Source of the DNA: Pseudomonas monteilii NBRC 103158 = DSM 14164
GTDB lineage: Bacteria; Pseudomonadota; Gammaproteobacteria; Pseudomonadales; Pseudomonadaceae
Length of the DNA stretch: 41,852 nt
NCBI RefSeq assembly: GCF_000730605.1
Contig: NZ_BBIS01000020.1
Coordinates: 1 to 41,852 of the forward strand
Direction: 5' to 3'
Below the pieces are notes generated by a model. That model was not told the origin of the DNA, did not search any database, and worked only from the letters and a program-made list of their open reading frames with translations. The position numbers were made by a program, and so were the translations under genes. Below, piece by piece: positions 9,340-21,031 of this stretch. Position 1 is the stretch's first letter. Each line of letters starts with the position of its first letter.

Positions 9340-10491
9340 TCAAGGCACTTTGGGCACTTCAGGCAGTGGCTGGCCCTTGGGCCACAGCATCCAGATCTGC
9401 CCCTGCTGCTTCATGTTCCCGGCCAGCTCGCCGGCTTGCGGCCCGGTACCCCAGAACAGGTCCGCACGCACCTCGCCAGCAATCGCCCCGCCTGTGTCCT
9501 GCGCCCCAACCGGGCGCACCACCGGCGAGCCATCCGGGCGAGTCGTGGACAGCCACAACAGGCTGCCCAGCGGTATCACCTTGCGGTCGATGGCCACGCT
9601 GTAGCCGGCAGTCAGTGGCACATTCAGCGACCCGCGCGGGCCTTCGTTGCTGTCCGGGCGGGTGCTGAAGAACACGTAGCTGGGGTTGCTGGCCAGCAGT
9701 TCCGGCACGCGCTGCGGGTTGGCCTGGGCCCAGGCGTGAATCGCGCCCATGCTCACCTCTTCTTTTTTCAGCTGGCCCTGTTCCACCAGCCAGCGGCCGA
9801 TTGGCCGGTAGGGGTGGCCGTTCTGGTCGGCGTAGCCCAGGCGCAGTTGCCGGCCGTCCTCCAGTTGGACGCGGCCGGAGCCCTGGATCTGCAGGAACTG
9901 CAGGTCCATCGGGTCGGTCAGCCAGGCCAGCACCGGCGCCTTGACGCCGTCACGGTTGATCACCTCGGCAGTGTCGTAAGGCTTGAGCACCCGGCCATCG
10001 AGGCGACCGCGCAGGCGTTTGCCCTTCAGCTCGGGGTACACGCTGGCCAGGTCGACCACGATCATGTCCTCAGGAATGCCATAAACCGCCACATGGTTGG
10101 TCGACGACTGCTTCAGGCTGCCGGGGTAGACCGGCTCGTAGTAACCGGTGATCAGGCCGTTGGCGTTGTTCTCGGCAGAGCGCAGGCCGTACACCTCCAG
10201 GTTCTGCTCCAGAAAGGTGCGCACTTGCGCGGCGCTTGCCGTGGCGCTTCCGGCCGCTTCACAGGTGGCAGCCCACACGGGGTCGCGCTTGAGCTTCTCG
10301 CAGCCGCTGCGCCAGGCGTAAAAGCCGGCCAACAGGTCTTCATCGCTGACCGCCGGCAGGTCTTTCCAGGTGGCCGGGGCATAGGTGGCGATGGCGTGGG
10401 GCTCGGGCTTGGCGTTCTCGCCGCCATTGCAGCCGGCCAGCAACGCCAGTACAGGGAGTGTCCAGGCCAGGTGGCGCAGGGCAGATTTCAT
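9340..10491 (-). CDS. mltA: Membrane-bound lytic murein transglycosylase A
   Basis: Outer-membrane lipoprotein of 383 residues that cleaves the MurNAc-GlcNAc bond of peptidoglycan with formation of 1,6-anhydro-MurNAc. The lipoprotein signal ends at LLAGC (Cys21). The MltA domain is evident from ENNANGLITGYYEPVYPGS, LRGRLDGRVLKPYDTAEVI, LAWLTDPMDLQFLQIQGSGRV and YADQNGHPYRPIGRWLV. The C-terminal 3D domain shows SVAIDRKVIPLGSLLWL and VGAQDTGGAIAGEVRADLFWG, where the Asp of QDTGGAI is the expected catalytic acid. AGGAA precedes the ATG at 10491. Divergent from the cytochrome gene at 10611 across a 119-bp shared promoter region. Confidence 0.96.
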   Translation of the reverse strand: MKSALRHLAWTLPVLALLAGCNGGENAKPEPHAIATYAPATWKDLPAVSDEDLLAGFYAWRSGCEKLKRDPVWAATCEAAGSATASAAQVRTFLEQNLEVYGLRSAENNANGLITGYYEPVYPGSLKQSSTNHVAVYGIPEDMIVVDLASVYPELKGKRLRGRLDGRVLKPYDTAEVINRDGVKAPVLAWLTDPMDLQFLQIQGSGRVQLEDGRQLRLGYADQNGHPYRPIGRWLVEQGQLKKEEVSMGAIHAWAQANPQRVPELLASNPSYVFFSTRPDSNEGPRGSLNVPLTAGYSVAIDRKVIPLGSLLWLSTTRPDGSPVVRPVGAQDTGGAIAGEVRADLFWGTGPQAGELAGNMKQQGQIWMLWPKGQPLPEVPKVP

Positions 10492-10610
10492 GAGTGCATT
10501 CCTGTCATGGGCGAAAATGAAGATTCACCCCTGTAATTTATGTGGCTATTGGTCTTTGGCCCTTGGGCAGCGATACTGGCCGCCCATTTGCGTAGGCCGA
10601 AGTGAGCGTG

Positions 10611-11057
10611 ATGTTGAAGCGATTGACCGTTGTTCTGCTGGCAGCACTGGCCCTGGGCGGTTGTGACCGGGTTGACCCGAACTCGCCGCTGGGCAAGCGC
10701 AAGGTGATATTCAAGGACATGCTCAAGACCAGCGAAGACCTGGGTGGCATGCTGCGTGGCCGGTTGCCGTTCGACGGGGTGAAGTTTGCCGACGGTGCGC
10801 TGAAGCTGGACGGCCTTGCCCATCAACCCTGGCAGCACTTTCCTCAGGTACGCGATGGCGGCGACAGCGCCGCCCGTGCCGAGGTATGGGAGCGCCAAAC
10901 GCGTTTTCATGACCTGGCCCGGCAACTGGAGGGCGTTACCGGCGAACTGGTCGGTGTAACCCGCAGCCAGCCGCTGGATGCCGCGCAGTTGAAGGCGCCG
11001 ATGGACAAGGTCGAAGCGGCGTGCAAGGCCTGTCATACCGAATTCCGCAATCACTGA
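10611..11057 (+). CDS. Cytochrome c' family lipoprotein
   Basis: A small monohaem protein of 148 residues. The haem site CKACH (Cys138, Cys141, His142) lies at the extreme C-terminus, which is diagnostic of the four-helix-bundle cytochrome c' class rather than of ordinary c-type cytochromes. The N-terminus MLKRLTVVLLAALALGGC has a lipobox (LGGC, Cys18), so the protein is predicted to be lipid-anchored, unlike the soluble periplasmic classical cytochromes c'. Helix-forming segments LGKRKVIFKDMLKTSEDLGGMLRG and the final MDKVEAACKACHTEF fit the family. Cytochromes c' bind NO or handle redox stress; the role here is not known. ATG 10611 is used; GTG 10602 in frame is an alternative. No oxidase or reductase genes are adjacent. 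Confidence 0.85.
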   Translation: MLKRLTVVLLAALALGGCDRVDPNSPLGKRKVIFKDMLKTSEDLGGMLRGRLPFDGVKFADGALKLDGLAHQPWQHFPQVRDGGDSAARAEVWERQTRFHDLARQLEGVTGELVGVTRSQPLDAAQLKAPMDKVEAACKACHTEFRNH

Positions 11058-11099
11058 TGGCATGGGCCGCTTCTACATTGACCGCGTTTGCTGCTGGTC

Positions 11100-11492
11100 T
11101 CAGCGGTCCAGGTCGTCGACTGCTTCCTGCAATTCTTTACGCGACTCGGCCAGCTTGTCTTTGCGCTTGTTGATCTTCTCGGCGTCGCCTTTCTTCTCGG
11201 CCTTCTTCAAGTCTTTTTCCCGCTGCGCCACTTCATGGCGGGCGTCGAGCACCTTCTGCTCACGTTCCTTGCGCAGGCTGGCGTCGGTGCAATTGTCCAC
11301 CCCGCGCAGGGCTTCTTCCAACCCTGCAACCTGGTCGCTGTTGCCATGGTCACGGGCAATCTTCAGCTGGTTTTCGATGGCACTGCGCTTAGCGGCGCAG
11401 CCGGTCAGGCCGGCATCCGGCTGGGCAGCCTGTGCGGTGCCTGCGGCCAGGCCAAGTGTCGCGAGCAGCAAAAGGGTCGAAATACGTTTCAT
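11100..11492 (-). CDS. DUF1090 (YqjC-like) periplasmic protein
   Basis: A 130-residue exported protein. The signal peptide MKRISTLLLLATLGLAAGTAQA is followed by a mature part with two conserved Cys (LTGCAAKRSAIENQL and VDNCTDASL), likely a disulfide. The rest is a long, highly charged helical region (DARHEVAQREKDLKKAEKK and onward), predicted coiled coil. This matches the DUF1090 family (E. coli YqjC), whose function is unknown. AGGAGG stands seven bases before ATG 11492. It is convergent with the cytochrome gene (42-nt gap) and separate from ligB upstream by about 130 nt. Confidence 0.88.
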   Translation of the reverse strand: MKRISTLLLLATLGLAAGTAQAAQPDAGLTGCAAKRSAIENQLKIARDHGNSDQVAGLEEALRGVDNCTDASLRKEREQKVLDARHEVAQREKDLKKAEKKGDAEKINKRKDKLAESRKELQEAVDDLDR

Positions 11493-11624
11493 GAAAAGCC
11501 TCCTGGACGGGGCGGGGCAGCAAAAGTTGGTGGAAATCCTGCCTTGGTTTTGCCCATTTAGGAACCCTTGTCGGCTTTTTCTGGGGCTATCTCAGGGTTT
11601 CCCTACAAGTAAATTGGTAAAAAA

Positions 11625-14661
<3,037 letters not shown>

Positions 14662-14679
14662 CTCGAAGGTTCCTGAAAT

Positions 14680-15672
14680 TTACCGATGGTGTATGTCGCC
14701 AGCCGTCCGCTGGAAATGGCGGACCTGGATCTGGAAACCGTTACGCAAGCCTACGTACAGGCTGTCCCCGTGGGCGAGCCCGGCAGCGTTGGCCCAGCGG
14801 GCCAGGTCGTCCTGCTCGAAGCCAAGCCACAGGTCGCCGCAGGCTTCGCGCGCCCACCCCTGGTCATGGCTGCACAGTTCGGTGACCAGCAGGCTGCCGC
14901 CTGCCTTTACCCGTTTGGCCAGCTGGCGCAAGGCCAGGGCCGGGTCGCTGAAATGGTGCAGCACCATGTTCAGCACAACGCAGTCGGCGGCCACATCCGT
15001 TGCATCCAGTGCATCGGCCAACTGCAGGTTGACGTTGTGAAGCCCTTCGCGTTGGCACACCTGGCGCGCCAGCTCAAGCATGGTCGGGCTGTTGTCCAGG
15101 GCGGTGACGTGGGCAAAGCGCCGGGCCAGGTCTGGCAGGAAGCCGCCGTCGCCGGGGCCAACCTCCAAGGCGCTGGCGGCCCGGTCGAAATTGAGTTTGT
15201 CGAGCAGTGTCAGCAGGCTTTCGCGGTATTGCGGCAGGCCGGCGATCAGGTCTTGCTGGGCGCGGAATTTCTCTTCCACACGCAGGAAGAAGTCCTGGCT
15301 GGTGGCCGCGCGGCGTTGTTGCACCTGGGCGATCCGCGCTTGCACGTCAGGCGGCAGGGCCATGTCATCCACTTCTTCAAGCAATGCCGCGTGCAGCCGG
15401 CCACCCAGGCGCAGGCCATCGGGCAGGGCGCGGCGGTAAAAGATGGCGTTGCCTTCGCGACGGGTTGCCACCAGCTCGGCCTGGGCCAGCACCTTCAGGT
15501 GGTGGCTCATGCCCGACTGGCCGATGTCGAAGATCTGCGCCAGTTCCAGCACACCGAACGAGTCGTTGGCCAGGGCGCGCAATACGTTCAGGCGCAGCGC
15601 GTCGCCACTGGCCTTGCACAGGGCGGCCAATGCTTCGCGTTGCTCGGGGATCGATTGCGCACGGAGGTTCAT
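14680..15672 (-). CDS. sahR: ArsR-type regulator fused to a SAM-methyltransferase-like domain (SahR type)
   Basis: A 330-residue two-domain protein. Residues ~10-80 form an ArsR winged helix (DALRLNVLRALANDSFGVLELAQIF, then the recognition helix in IGQSGMSHHLKVLAQAELV, then the wing RREGNAIFYR). Residues ~140-310 form a class I methyltransferase fold with motif I ALEVGPGDGGFLPDLAR, motif II ALDNSPTML, and VVLNMVLHHFSDPALALRQL. This architecture beside metK matches SahR, a proteobacterial repressor of SAM-cycle genes that uses a methylase-related domain to sense SAH. It could alternatively be an active methyltransferase; no catalytic test is possible here. It lacks a Shine-Dalgarno and its promoter predicts a leaderless mRNA. 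Divergent from tkt; metK follows 18 nt later. Confidence 0.82.
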   Translation of the reverse strand: MNLRAQSIPEQREALAALCKASGDALRLNVLRALANDSFGVLELAQIFDIGQSGMSHHLKVLAQAELVATRREGNAIFYRRALPDGLRLGGRLHAALLEEVDDMALPPDVQARIAQVQQRRAATSQDFFLRVEEKFRAQQDLIAGLPQYRESLLTLLDKLNFDRAASALEVGPGDGGFLPDLARRFAHVTALDNSPTMLELARQVCQREGLHNVNLQLADALDATDVAADCVVLNMVLHHFSDPALALRQLAKRVKAGGSLLVTELCSHDQGWAREACGDLWLGFEQDDLARWANAAGLAHGDSLYVGLRNGFQIQVRHFQRTAGDIHHR

Positions 15673-15680
15673 GGGGCGGC

Positions 15681-15709
15681 AGTCTAGACAGGCATCAATG
15701 CCCTAGCAA
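15681..15709 (-). promoter_or_regulatory. Candidate promoter of sahR-metK, predicting a leaderless transcript
   Basis: On the minus strand TTGCTA (15709-15704), a 17-bp spacer and TAGACT (15686-15681). Transcription would start near 15674-15672, essentially at the ATG of the regulator. This agrees with the lack of any Shine-Dalgarno in front of it. Confidence 0.5.
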
Positions 15710-15712
15710 GGC

Positions 15713-15736
15713 CAATATCAAAAAGTTTTGATATTG
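15713..15736. promoter_or_regulatory. 24-bp perfect palindrome, probable SahR operator
   Basis: Two 11-nt arms, CAATATCAAAA and TTTTGATATTG, are separated by AG. It lies 4 bp upstream of the putative -35 of sahR-metK and in the region divergent to tkt. Long AT-rich palindromes of this kind are typical ArsR-family dimer sites; assignment to the adjacent regulator is inferred. No second copy was noticed upstream of ahcY. Confidence 0.65.
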
Positions 15737-15901
15737 AGTGATGGGCGGGGCGGTTATCCCGGTTTTGCCCCGAATTGAAGGCCAATCACAGGAAAATCCC
15801 CCGACTGCGACCATACGTCATTGCCCCAAGCCCCCCCAGTGGGCGAAAATGGCCGCCTTTTTTCGTGACACCACCTATTCAAGCCCCCCAGGAGATCAGC
15901 G

Positions 15902-17899
15902 ATGCCCAGCCGTCGTGAACGTGCCAACGCCATTCGTGCCCTCAGCATGGATGCCGTGCAAAAGGCCAACAGCGGCCACCCAGGTGCCCCTATGGGCATG
16001 GCGGATATCGCCGAAGTGCTTTGGCGCGACTATCTGAAGCACAACCCGAGCAACCCGAGCTTCGCTGACCGTGACCGCTTCGTGCTGTCCAACGGCCACG
16101 GCTCGATGCTGATCTACTCGCTGCTGCACCTGACCGGCTACGACGTCACCATCGATGACATCAAAGGCTTCCGTCAGCTGCACAGCCGCACCCCGGGCCA
16201 TCCGGAATACGGCTACACCCCAGGCGTCGAGACCACCACCGGCCCACTGGGCCAGGGTATCGCCAACGCCGTGGGCTTCGCCCTGGCCGAAAAAGTACTG
16301 GCTGCCCAGTTCAACCGTGAAGGCCACACCATCGTCGACCACAACACTTACGTGTTCCTGGGCGATGGCTGCATGATGGAAGGTATCTCCCATGAAGTCG
16401 CCTCGCTGGCCGGCACCCTGGGCCTGAACAAGCTGATCGCCTTCTACGACGACAACGGCATCTCCATTGACGGTGAAGTACACGGCTGGTTCACCGACAA
16501 CACCCCGGCGCGCTTCGAAGCGTACAACTGGCAGGTGATTCGCAACGTCGACGGCCACGATGCCGAAGAAATCAAGATGGCCATCGAGACGGCGCGCAAG
16601 AGCGACCGCCCGACCCTGATCTGCTGCAAGACCATCATCGGCTTCGGTTCGCCGAACAAGCAGGGCAAGGAAGACTGCCACGGTGCCCCGCTGGGCAACG
16701 ACGAAATCGCCCTGGCCCGCAAGGAACTGAACTGGAACCACGGTCCGTTCGAAATCCCGGCCGACATCTATGCCGAGTGGGACGCCAAGGCCGCTGGTGC
16801 CAAGGCTGAAGCTGACTGGAACCAGCGTTTCGACGCCTACGCCAAGGCCTTCCCGGAACTGGCTGCCGAATTCAAACGCCGTGACAGCGGCGAGCTGCCG
16901 GCCGACTTCAGCGAGAAGGCCCAGGCCTACATCAACGAAGTGGCCGCCAAGGGCGAAACCATTGCCAGCCGCAAGGCCAGCCAGAACGCCCTGAACGCCT
17001 TTGGCCCACTGCTGCCCGAGTTCCTGGGTGGCTCGGCTGACCTGGCAGGCTCCAACCTGACCCTGTGGAAGGGCTGCAAGGGCGTCGAAGCCAATGACGC
17101 CAGCGGCAACTACGTGTTCTACGGCGTGCGCGAGTTCGGCATGACCGCCATTATGAACGGTGTCGCCCTGCACGGTGGCCTGGTGCCTTACGGCGCGACT
17201 TTCCTGATGTTCATGGAATACGCCCGCAACGCCGTGCGCATGTCGGCACTGATGAAGCAGCGTGTGATCCACGTCTATACCCACGACTCCATCGGCCTGG
17301 GTGAAGACGGCCCGACTCACCAGCCAATCGAGCAACTGACCAGCCTGCGCAGCACGCCGAACCTGGACACCTGGCGCCCGGCCGACGCGGTGGAATCCGC
17401 CGTGTCCTGGAAAAGCGCCCTGGAGCGCAAGGACGGCCCTTCGGCACTTATCTTCTCGCGCCAGAACCTGCAGCACCAGGACCGCGATGCCCAGCAGATC
17501 GCCGACATCAGCCGTGGTGGCTACGTGCTCAAGGACTGCGCCGGCGAGCCGGAGCTGATCCTGATCGCCACCGGTTCCGAAGTGGGCCTGGCCGTTCAGG
17601 CGTTCGACAAGCTGACCGAGCAAGGCCGCAAGGTGCGCGTGGTTTCCATGCCGTGCACCAGCGTGTTCGATGCCCAGGACGCTGCCTACAAGCAGTCGGT
17701 GCTGCCGCTGGAAGTGGGTGCGCGTATCGCCATCGAAGCGGCCCACGCCGACTTCTGGTACAAGTACGTCGGCCTGGAAGGCCGTATCATTGGCATGACC
17801 ACCTACGGTGAGTCGGCGCCGGCTTCGGCACTGTTCGAAGAGTTCGGCTTCACCCTGGAGAACATCCTCGGTACTGCCGAAGAGCTGCTGGAAGACTGA
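15902..17899 (+). CDS. tkt: Transketolase
   Basis: Thiamine-diphosphate enzyme of 665 residues that transfers two-carbon units between sugar phosphates in the pentose phosphate pathway. It links erythrose-4-phosphate and glycolytic intermediates. Features in order: [29 protein letters not shown] at the substrate entrance; [15 protein letters not shown]; the ThDP motif [15 protein letters not shown] through [11 protein letters not shown] (GDG...N); the pyrimidine-binding segment [35 protein letters not shown]; and [17 protein letters not shown] in the C-terminal domain. AGGAG precedes ATG 15902 at good spacing. It is the first gene of the tkt-epd-pgk-fba cluster, separated from epd by a hairpin and REP pair, so read-through into epd may be reduced. 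Confidence 0.98.
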   Translation: MPSRRERANAIRALSMDAVQKANSGHPGAPMGMADIAEVLWRDYLKHNPSNPSFADRDRFVLSNGHGSMLIYSLLHLTGYDVTIDDIKGFRQLHSRTPGHPEYGYTPGVETTTGPLGQGIANAVGFALAEKVLAAQFNREGHTIVDHNTYVFLGDGCMMEGISHEVASLAGTLGLNKLIAFYDDNGISIDGEVHGWFTDNTPARFEAYNWQVIRNVDGHDAEEIKMAIETARKSDRPTLICCKTIIGFGSPNKQGKEDCHGAPLGNDEIALARKELNWNHGPFEIPADIYAEWDAKAAGAKAEADWNQRFDAYAKAFPELAAEFKRRDSGELPADFSEKAQAYINEVAAKGETIASRKASQNALNAFGPLLPEFLGGSADLAGSNLTLWKGCKGVEANDASGNYVFYGVREFGMTAIMNGVALHGGLVPYGATFLMFMEYARNAVRMSALMKQRVIHVYTHDSIGLGEDGPTHQPIEQLTSLRSTPNLDTWRPADAVESAVSWKSALERKDGPSALIFSRQNLQHQDRDAQQIADISRGGYVLKDCAGEPELILIATGSEVGLAVQAFDKLTEQGRKVRVVSMPCTSVFDAQDAAYKQSVLPLEVGARIAIEAAHADFWYKYVGLEGRIIGMTTYGESAPASALFEEFGFTLENILGTAEELLED

Positions 17900-17910
17900 T
17901 ACAAGGAAGG

Positions 17911-17929
17911 CGAGGGCCTTTGGCCCTCG
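17911..17929 (+). terminator. Hairpin after tkt
   Basis: Perfect 8-bp stem CGAGGGCC / GGCCCTCG with a TTT loop, 12 nt past the tkt stop. No long T-run follows, so it is a weak or partial terminator, directly abutting the REP pair. Confidence 0.5.
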
Positions 17930-18001
17930 TTCGCGGCACAAGGCCGCTCCTACAGGGTATTGCGTATGCCGTCCCCTGTAGGAGCGGCCTTGTGCCGCGA
18001 A
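17930..18001. repeat. Inverted pair of REP elements (BIME-like)
   Basis: Two perfectly complementary 28-nt arms (17930-17957 and 17974-18001) with a 16-nt spacer. Each carries the P. putida REP hallmarks TTCGCGGCACAAGGCCGC and GCTCCTACAGGG. Such elements sit in intergenic regions, are mobilised by TnpA-REP (RAYT) transposases elsewhere in the genome, and can stabilise mRNA ends or attract gyrase or IS elements. It occupies nearly all of the tkt-epd gap. Confidence 0.9.
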
Positions 18002-18049
18002 TGGGCTGCGCAGCGGCCCCGTTCAACTGCCGGAGTTCAAGAGCTACCT

Positions 18050-19111
18050 ATGCGCCACCTGCGTCCCTACAAAGTTGCACTCAACGGTTATGGCCGTATC
18101 GGCCGCTGTGTCCTGCGCGCGCTGTTCGAGCGGGGGGCGAAGGCCGGTTTCGAGATCGTCGCGCTGAACGACCTGGCCGATCAGGCCAGCCTGGAATACC
18201 TGACTCGCTTCGACTCCACCCACGGGCGTTTCCCCGGTGAGGTGAAGGTCGATGGCGATTGTCTGCATATCAATGGCGACTGCGTGAAGGTAATGCGCAG
18301 TGCTACCCCTGAAGGCATCGACTGGGCAGCGCTCGGCATCGACCTGGTGCTGGAATGCTCCGGCGCCTATAACACCCGCGCTGATGGCCAGCGTTTCCTC
18401 GACGCCGGTGCGCCCCGGGTACTGTTCTCGCAGCCCATGGCCAGCGAAGCCGACGTTGACGCCACGGTGGTCTACGGCATCAACCAGGCCTGCCTGACCG
18501 GCAGCGAACGCCTGGTGTCCAACGCCTCGTGTACCACCAACTGCGGTGTGCCGCTGTTGCGTGTGCTGGACCAGGCGTTCGGCATCGAATACGTGCAGAT
18601 CACCACCATTCACTCGGCGATGAACGACCAGCCGGTGATCGACGCCTACCACCACGAAGACCTGCGCCGCACGCGTTCGGCCTTCCAGTCGGTGATCCCG
18701 GTGTCCACTGGTCTGGCGCGTGGCATCGAGCGCCTGCTGCCGGAACTTGCTGGGCGAATCCAGGCCAAAGCGGTACGCGTGCCCACCGTCAACGTCTCGT
18801 GCCTGGACATCACCCTGCAGACCGCCCGCGACACCAGCGCGGCCGAGGTCAACCGGGTATTGCGCGAGGCGGCACTGGAAGGCCCGCTCAAAGGCTTGCT
18901 GGCCTACACCGAACTGCCGCACGCCAGCTGTGATTTCAACCATGACCCGCATTCGGCGATCGTCGATGCCAGCCAGACCCGTGTTTCCGGCCCCCGCCTG
19001 GTGAACTTGCTGGCCTGGTTCGACAACGAATGGGGTTTTGCCAACCGAATGCTCGACGTTGCCGAACACTTTCTGCACGTCGTTCACCCAACCCGCAACA
19101 AACAGCCCTGA
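18050..19111 (+). CDS. epd: D-erythrose-4-phosphate dehydrogenase
   Basis: NAD-dependent enzyme of the GapA superfamily, 353 residues. It oxidises erythrose-4-phosphate to 4-phosphoerythronate, the first step of the DXP-dependent route to pyridoxal phosphate. The Rossmann start is YKVALNGYGRIGRCVLRALFE. The active-site segment is SNASCTTNCGVPLL with the nucleophilic Cys, followed by TTIHSAMNDQPVIDAYHHEDLRR. The sequence T-I-H-S-A-M-N-D-Q differs from the glycolytic GAPDH form and is typical of Epd. WFDNEWGFANRMLD is near the C-terminus. The start at ATG 18050 gives the conserved N-terminus; a longer reading would translate through the REP pair and is rejected. pgk follows after 12 nt. Epd rather than GapA is favoured by motif and by the epd-pgk-fba order. 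Confidence 0.93.
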   Translation: MRHLRPYKVALNGYGRIGRCVLRALFERGAKAGFEIVALNDLADQASLEYLTRFDSTHGRFPGEVKVDGDCLHINGDCVKVMRSATPEGIDWAALGIDLVLECSGAYNTRADGQRFLDAGAPRVLFSQPMASEADVDATVVYGINQACLTGSERLVSNASCTTNCGVPLLRVLDQAFGIEYVQITTIHSAMNDQPVIDAYHHEDLRRTRSAFQSVIPVSTGLARGIERLLPELAGRIQAKAVRVPTVNVSCLDITLQTARDTSAAEVNRVLREAALEGPLKGLLAYTELPHASCDFNHDPHSAIVDASQTRVSGPRLVNLLAWFDNEWGFANRMLDVAEHFLHVVHPTRNKQP

Positions 19112-19123
19112 AGGACTGCATTC

Positions 19124-20287
19124 ATGACCGTGTTGAAGATGACCGACCTCGACCTGCAAGGTAAACGCGTACTGATCCGTGAAGACCTCAACGTGCCTGT
19201 CAAGGACGGTGTGGTAGCCAGCGATGCGCGTATCCTGGCAGCGCTGCCGACCATCAAGCTGGCCCTGGAGAAGGGCGCGGCGGTAATGGTCTGCTCGCAC
19301 CTGGGCCGCCCGACCGAAGGCGAGTTCTCTGCCGAGAACAGCCTCAAGCCGGTTGCCGACTACCTGAGCAAGGCCCTGGGCCGCGACGTGCCGCTGGTTG
19401 CCGACTACCTGGACGGTGTCGCGGTACAGGCCGGTGACCTGGTGCTGTTCGAGAACGTGCGCTTCAACAAGGGCGAGAAAAAGAACGCTGACGAACTGGC
19501 GCAGAAGTACGCTGCCCTGTGCGACGTGTTCGTCATGGACGCGTTCGGCACCGCTCACCGCGCCGAAGGTTCGACCCATGGTGTGGCCAAGTTCGCCAAG
19601 GTCGCTGCTGCCGGCCCGCTGCTGGCTGCCGAGCTGGATGCGCTGGGCAAAGCCCTGAAGGCGCCTGCCAAGCCGATGGCGGCCATCGTTGCCGGTTCCA
19701 AGGTGTCCACCAAGCTGGACGTGCTGAACAGCCTGAGCGCCGTGTGCGACCAGCTGATCGTCGGTGGCGGCATCGCCAACACCTTCCTGGCCGCTGCTGG
19801 CCACCCGGTGGGCAAGTCGCTGTACGAGCCTGACCTGGTCGACACCGCCAAGGCCATCGCCGCCAAGGTCAGCGTGCCACTGCCAGTAGACGTGGTGGTT
19901 GCCAAGGAATTCGCCGAAACGGCCGAAGCTACGGTCAAGGCCATCGCCGACGTGGCAGCCGATGACATGATCCTGGACATCGGCCCGCAAACCGCGGCCA
20001 ACTTCGCCGAGCTGCTGAAGTCGTCGAAGACCATCCTGTGGAACGGCCCGGTCGGCGTGTTCGAGTTCGACCAGTTCGGCAACGGCACCCAGGTACTGGC
20101 CAAGGCCATCGCCGACAGCGCTGCATTCTCCATCGCCGGTGGCGGTGACACCCTGGCCGCTATCGACAAATATGGCGTCAGCAAGGATATCTCCTACATT
20201 TCTACCGGTGGTGGTGCCTTCTTCGAGTTCGTCGAGGGCAAGGTCCTGCCCGCCGTGGCAATCCTGGAAGAGCGGGCCAAGGCCTGA
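19124..20287 (+). CDS. pgk: Phosphoglycerate kinase
   Basis: Cytosolic glycolytic enzyme, 387 residues, which transfers the acyl phosphate of 1,3-bisphosphoglycerate to ADP. Clear landmarks: [24 protein letters not shown] (substrate-binding RxDxNVP), [22 protein letters not shown]-type segment [45 protein letters not shown], and the nucleotide loop region [18 protein letters not shown] with [13 protein letters not shown] at the end. AAGGA lies before ATG 19124, 12 nt after epd. Its TGA stop overlaps an ATG, but the next protein more likely starts at 20320. Confidence 0.98.
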   Translation: MTVLKMTDLDLQGKRVLIREDLNVPVKDGVVASDARILAALPTIKLALEKGAAVMVCSHLGRPTEGEFSAENSLKPVADYLSKALGRDVPLVADYLDGVAVQAGDLVLFENVRFNKGEKKNADELAQKYAALCDVFVMDAFGTAHRAEGSTHGVAKFAKVAAAGPLLAAELDALGKALKAPAKPMAAIVAGSKVSTKLDVLNSLSAVCDQLIVGGGIANTFLAAAGHPVGKSLYEPDLVDTAKAIAAKVSVPLPVDVVVAKEFAETAEATVKAIADVAADDMILDIGPQTAANFAELLKSSKTILWNGPVGVFEFDQFGNGTQVLAKAIADSAAFSIAGGGDTLAAIDKYGVSKDISYISTGGGAFFEFVEGKVLPAVAILEERAKA

Positions 20288-20319
20288 TGACGTCGGCGCT
20301 TGGCAAAGGGAGTGGCCTG

Positions 20320-20538
20320 ATGGTCAAGCAATTGCCTGTGATGATGCTGGCCGGCCTGCTGAGCGCCTGCTCTGGCAGCCCGGCTTCCGATGCCGATCCG
20401 GCGCATTCGCCCAGGGGCGGCTGCTATCAGTCCGAATGGCAGGCCGAAACCGTGCCGGTCATCAGCAAGCGCGTGGGCCCGGAAGGCCTGGAAAAGTACG
20501 ACGAAGACCACCAGCGCAAGGCGCCGGGTTGCCCTTGA
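20320..20538 (+). CDS. Small lipoprotein of unknown function in the pgk-fba interval
   Basis: A 72-residue predicted lipoprotein: MVKQLPVMMLAGLLSAC gives a short hydrophobic signal with lipobox LLSAC (Cys17). The mature part has two further Cys (GGCYQSEWQAETVPV and the C-terminal KAPGCP), possibly a disulfide. I do not recognise the family. GGGAG stands ahead of ATG 20320, and this start gives a standard lipoprotein signal. An in-frame ATG at 20287 that overlaps the pgk stop would place 11 hydrophilic residues before the signal and is less likely. It is co-directional with pgk (32 nt) and with the lysozyme-inhibitor gene (63 nt), suggesting one operon. Confidence 0.7.
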   Translation: MVKQLPVMMLAGLLSACSGSPASDADPAHSPRGGCYQSEWQAETVPVISKRVGPEGLEKYDEDHQRKAPGCP

Positions 20539-20601
20539 GCCCGGCGTTTCGTCGGCTCAGGCAACCAAGCGACCGCTGTGTGGTCATCTAGAGGATATGT
20601 A

Positions 20602-20931
20602 ATGAAAGCGCTTTTGGCCGCTACGGCCCTGGCGACACTGGCAGGATGCTCACTGCTGCAGCCGGCGCAACCCGCCCCAGCAGACAACTGGACCCGTTGG
20701 GTCTGCGACACCCAGGCCGAAGTGCTGTGGCGCTTCGCCGATGCACAACGCGACCAGGTCGACGTGCGCCTGGGTGGCGGCGACCAGGTCTACCGGCTCA
20801 AGTCCGAGCCGGGTGCCTCGGGTGCGCTGTACAGCGATGGCATGCTGGCCTTCCACACCAAGGGCGAAGAAGGCCTGGTGTACTGGGTGGCAACCAACGA
20901 TCTGATTGGGCGGGGCTGCAAGGCACCGTGA
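20602..20931 (+). CDS. mliC: MliC-family C-type lysozyme inhibitor lipoprotein
   Basis: A 109-residue lipoprotein, signal [16 protein letters not shown] with Cys16 in the lipobox. The mature part [28 protein letters not shown], then [37 protein letters not shown], matches the compact beta-barrel of the MliC/PliC family. The pattern is W-x-C at the start, L-x-x-x-x-S-x-S-G-x-x-Y-S in the loop that enters the lysozyme active site (here [13 protein letters not shown]), W-x-K-G-x-E-A (here FHTKGEEG) and a late Cys (GRGCKAP). It is expected to sit in the outer membrane facing the periplasm and to block host or environmental c-type lysozyme. GAGGA precedes ATG 20602. It lies between pgk and fba, about 100 nt before fba. 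Confidence 0.85.
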   Translation: MKALLAATALATLAGCSLLQPAQPAPADNWTRWVCDTQAEVLWRFADAQRDQVDVRLGGGDQVYRLKSEPGASGALYSDGMLAFHTKGEEGLVYWVATNDLIGRGCKAP

Positions 20932-21031
20932 CTGGCCGGGCCGCAACGGTGGCCCACACTACTTGAACAGCAACCGCCCCTGCGGCAGGCTTGCACGAAA
21001 CAAACGACGCTTGTCGGGAGAGAGATACACA

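Noticed and set aside
15896..17941. 681-residue open frame antisense to tkt
   Set aside because: High-GC mirror-frame artefact; the plus strand encodes an unambiguous transketolase.
17960..18049. N-terminal extension of Epd starting in the REP region
   Set aside because: Translates REP sequence; the conserved N-terminus begins at 18050.
18044..19990. 648-residue open frame antisense to epd and pgk
   Set aside because: Spans two real genes and their junction on the other strand; no domain or ribosome-binding site.
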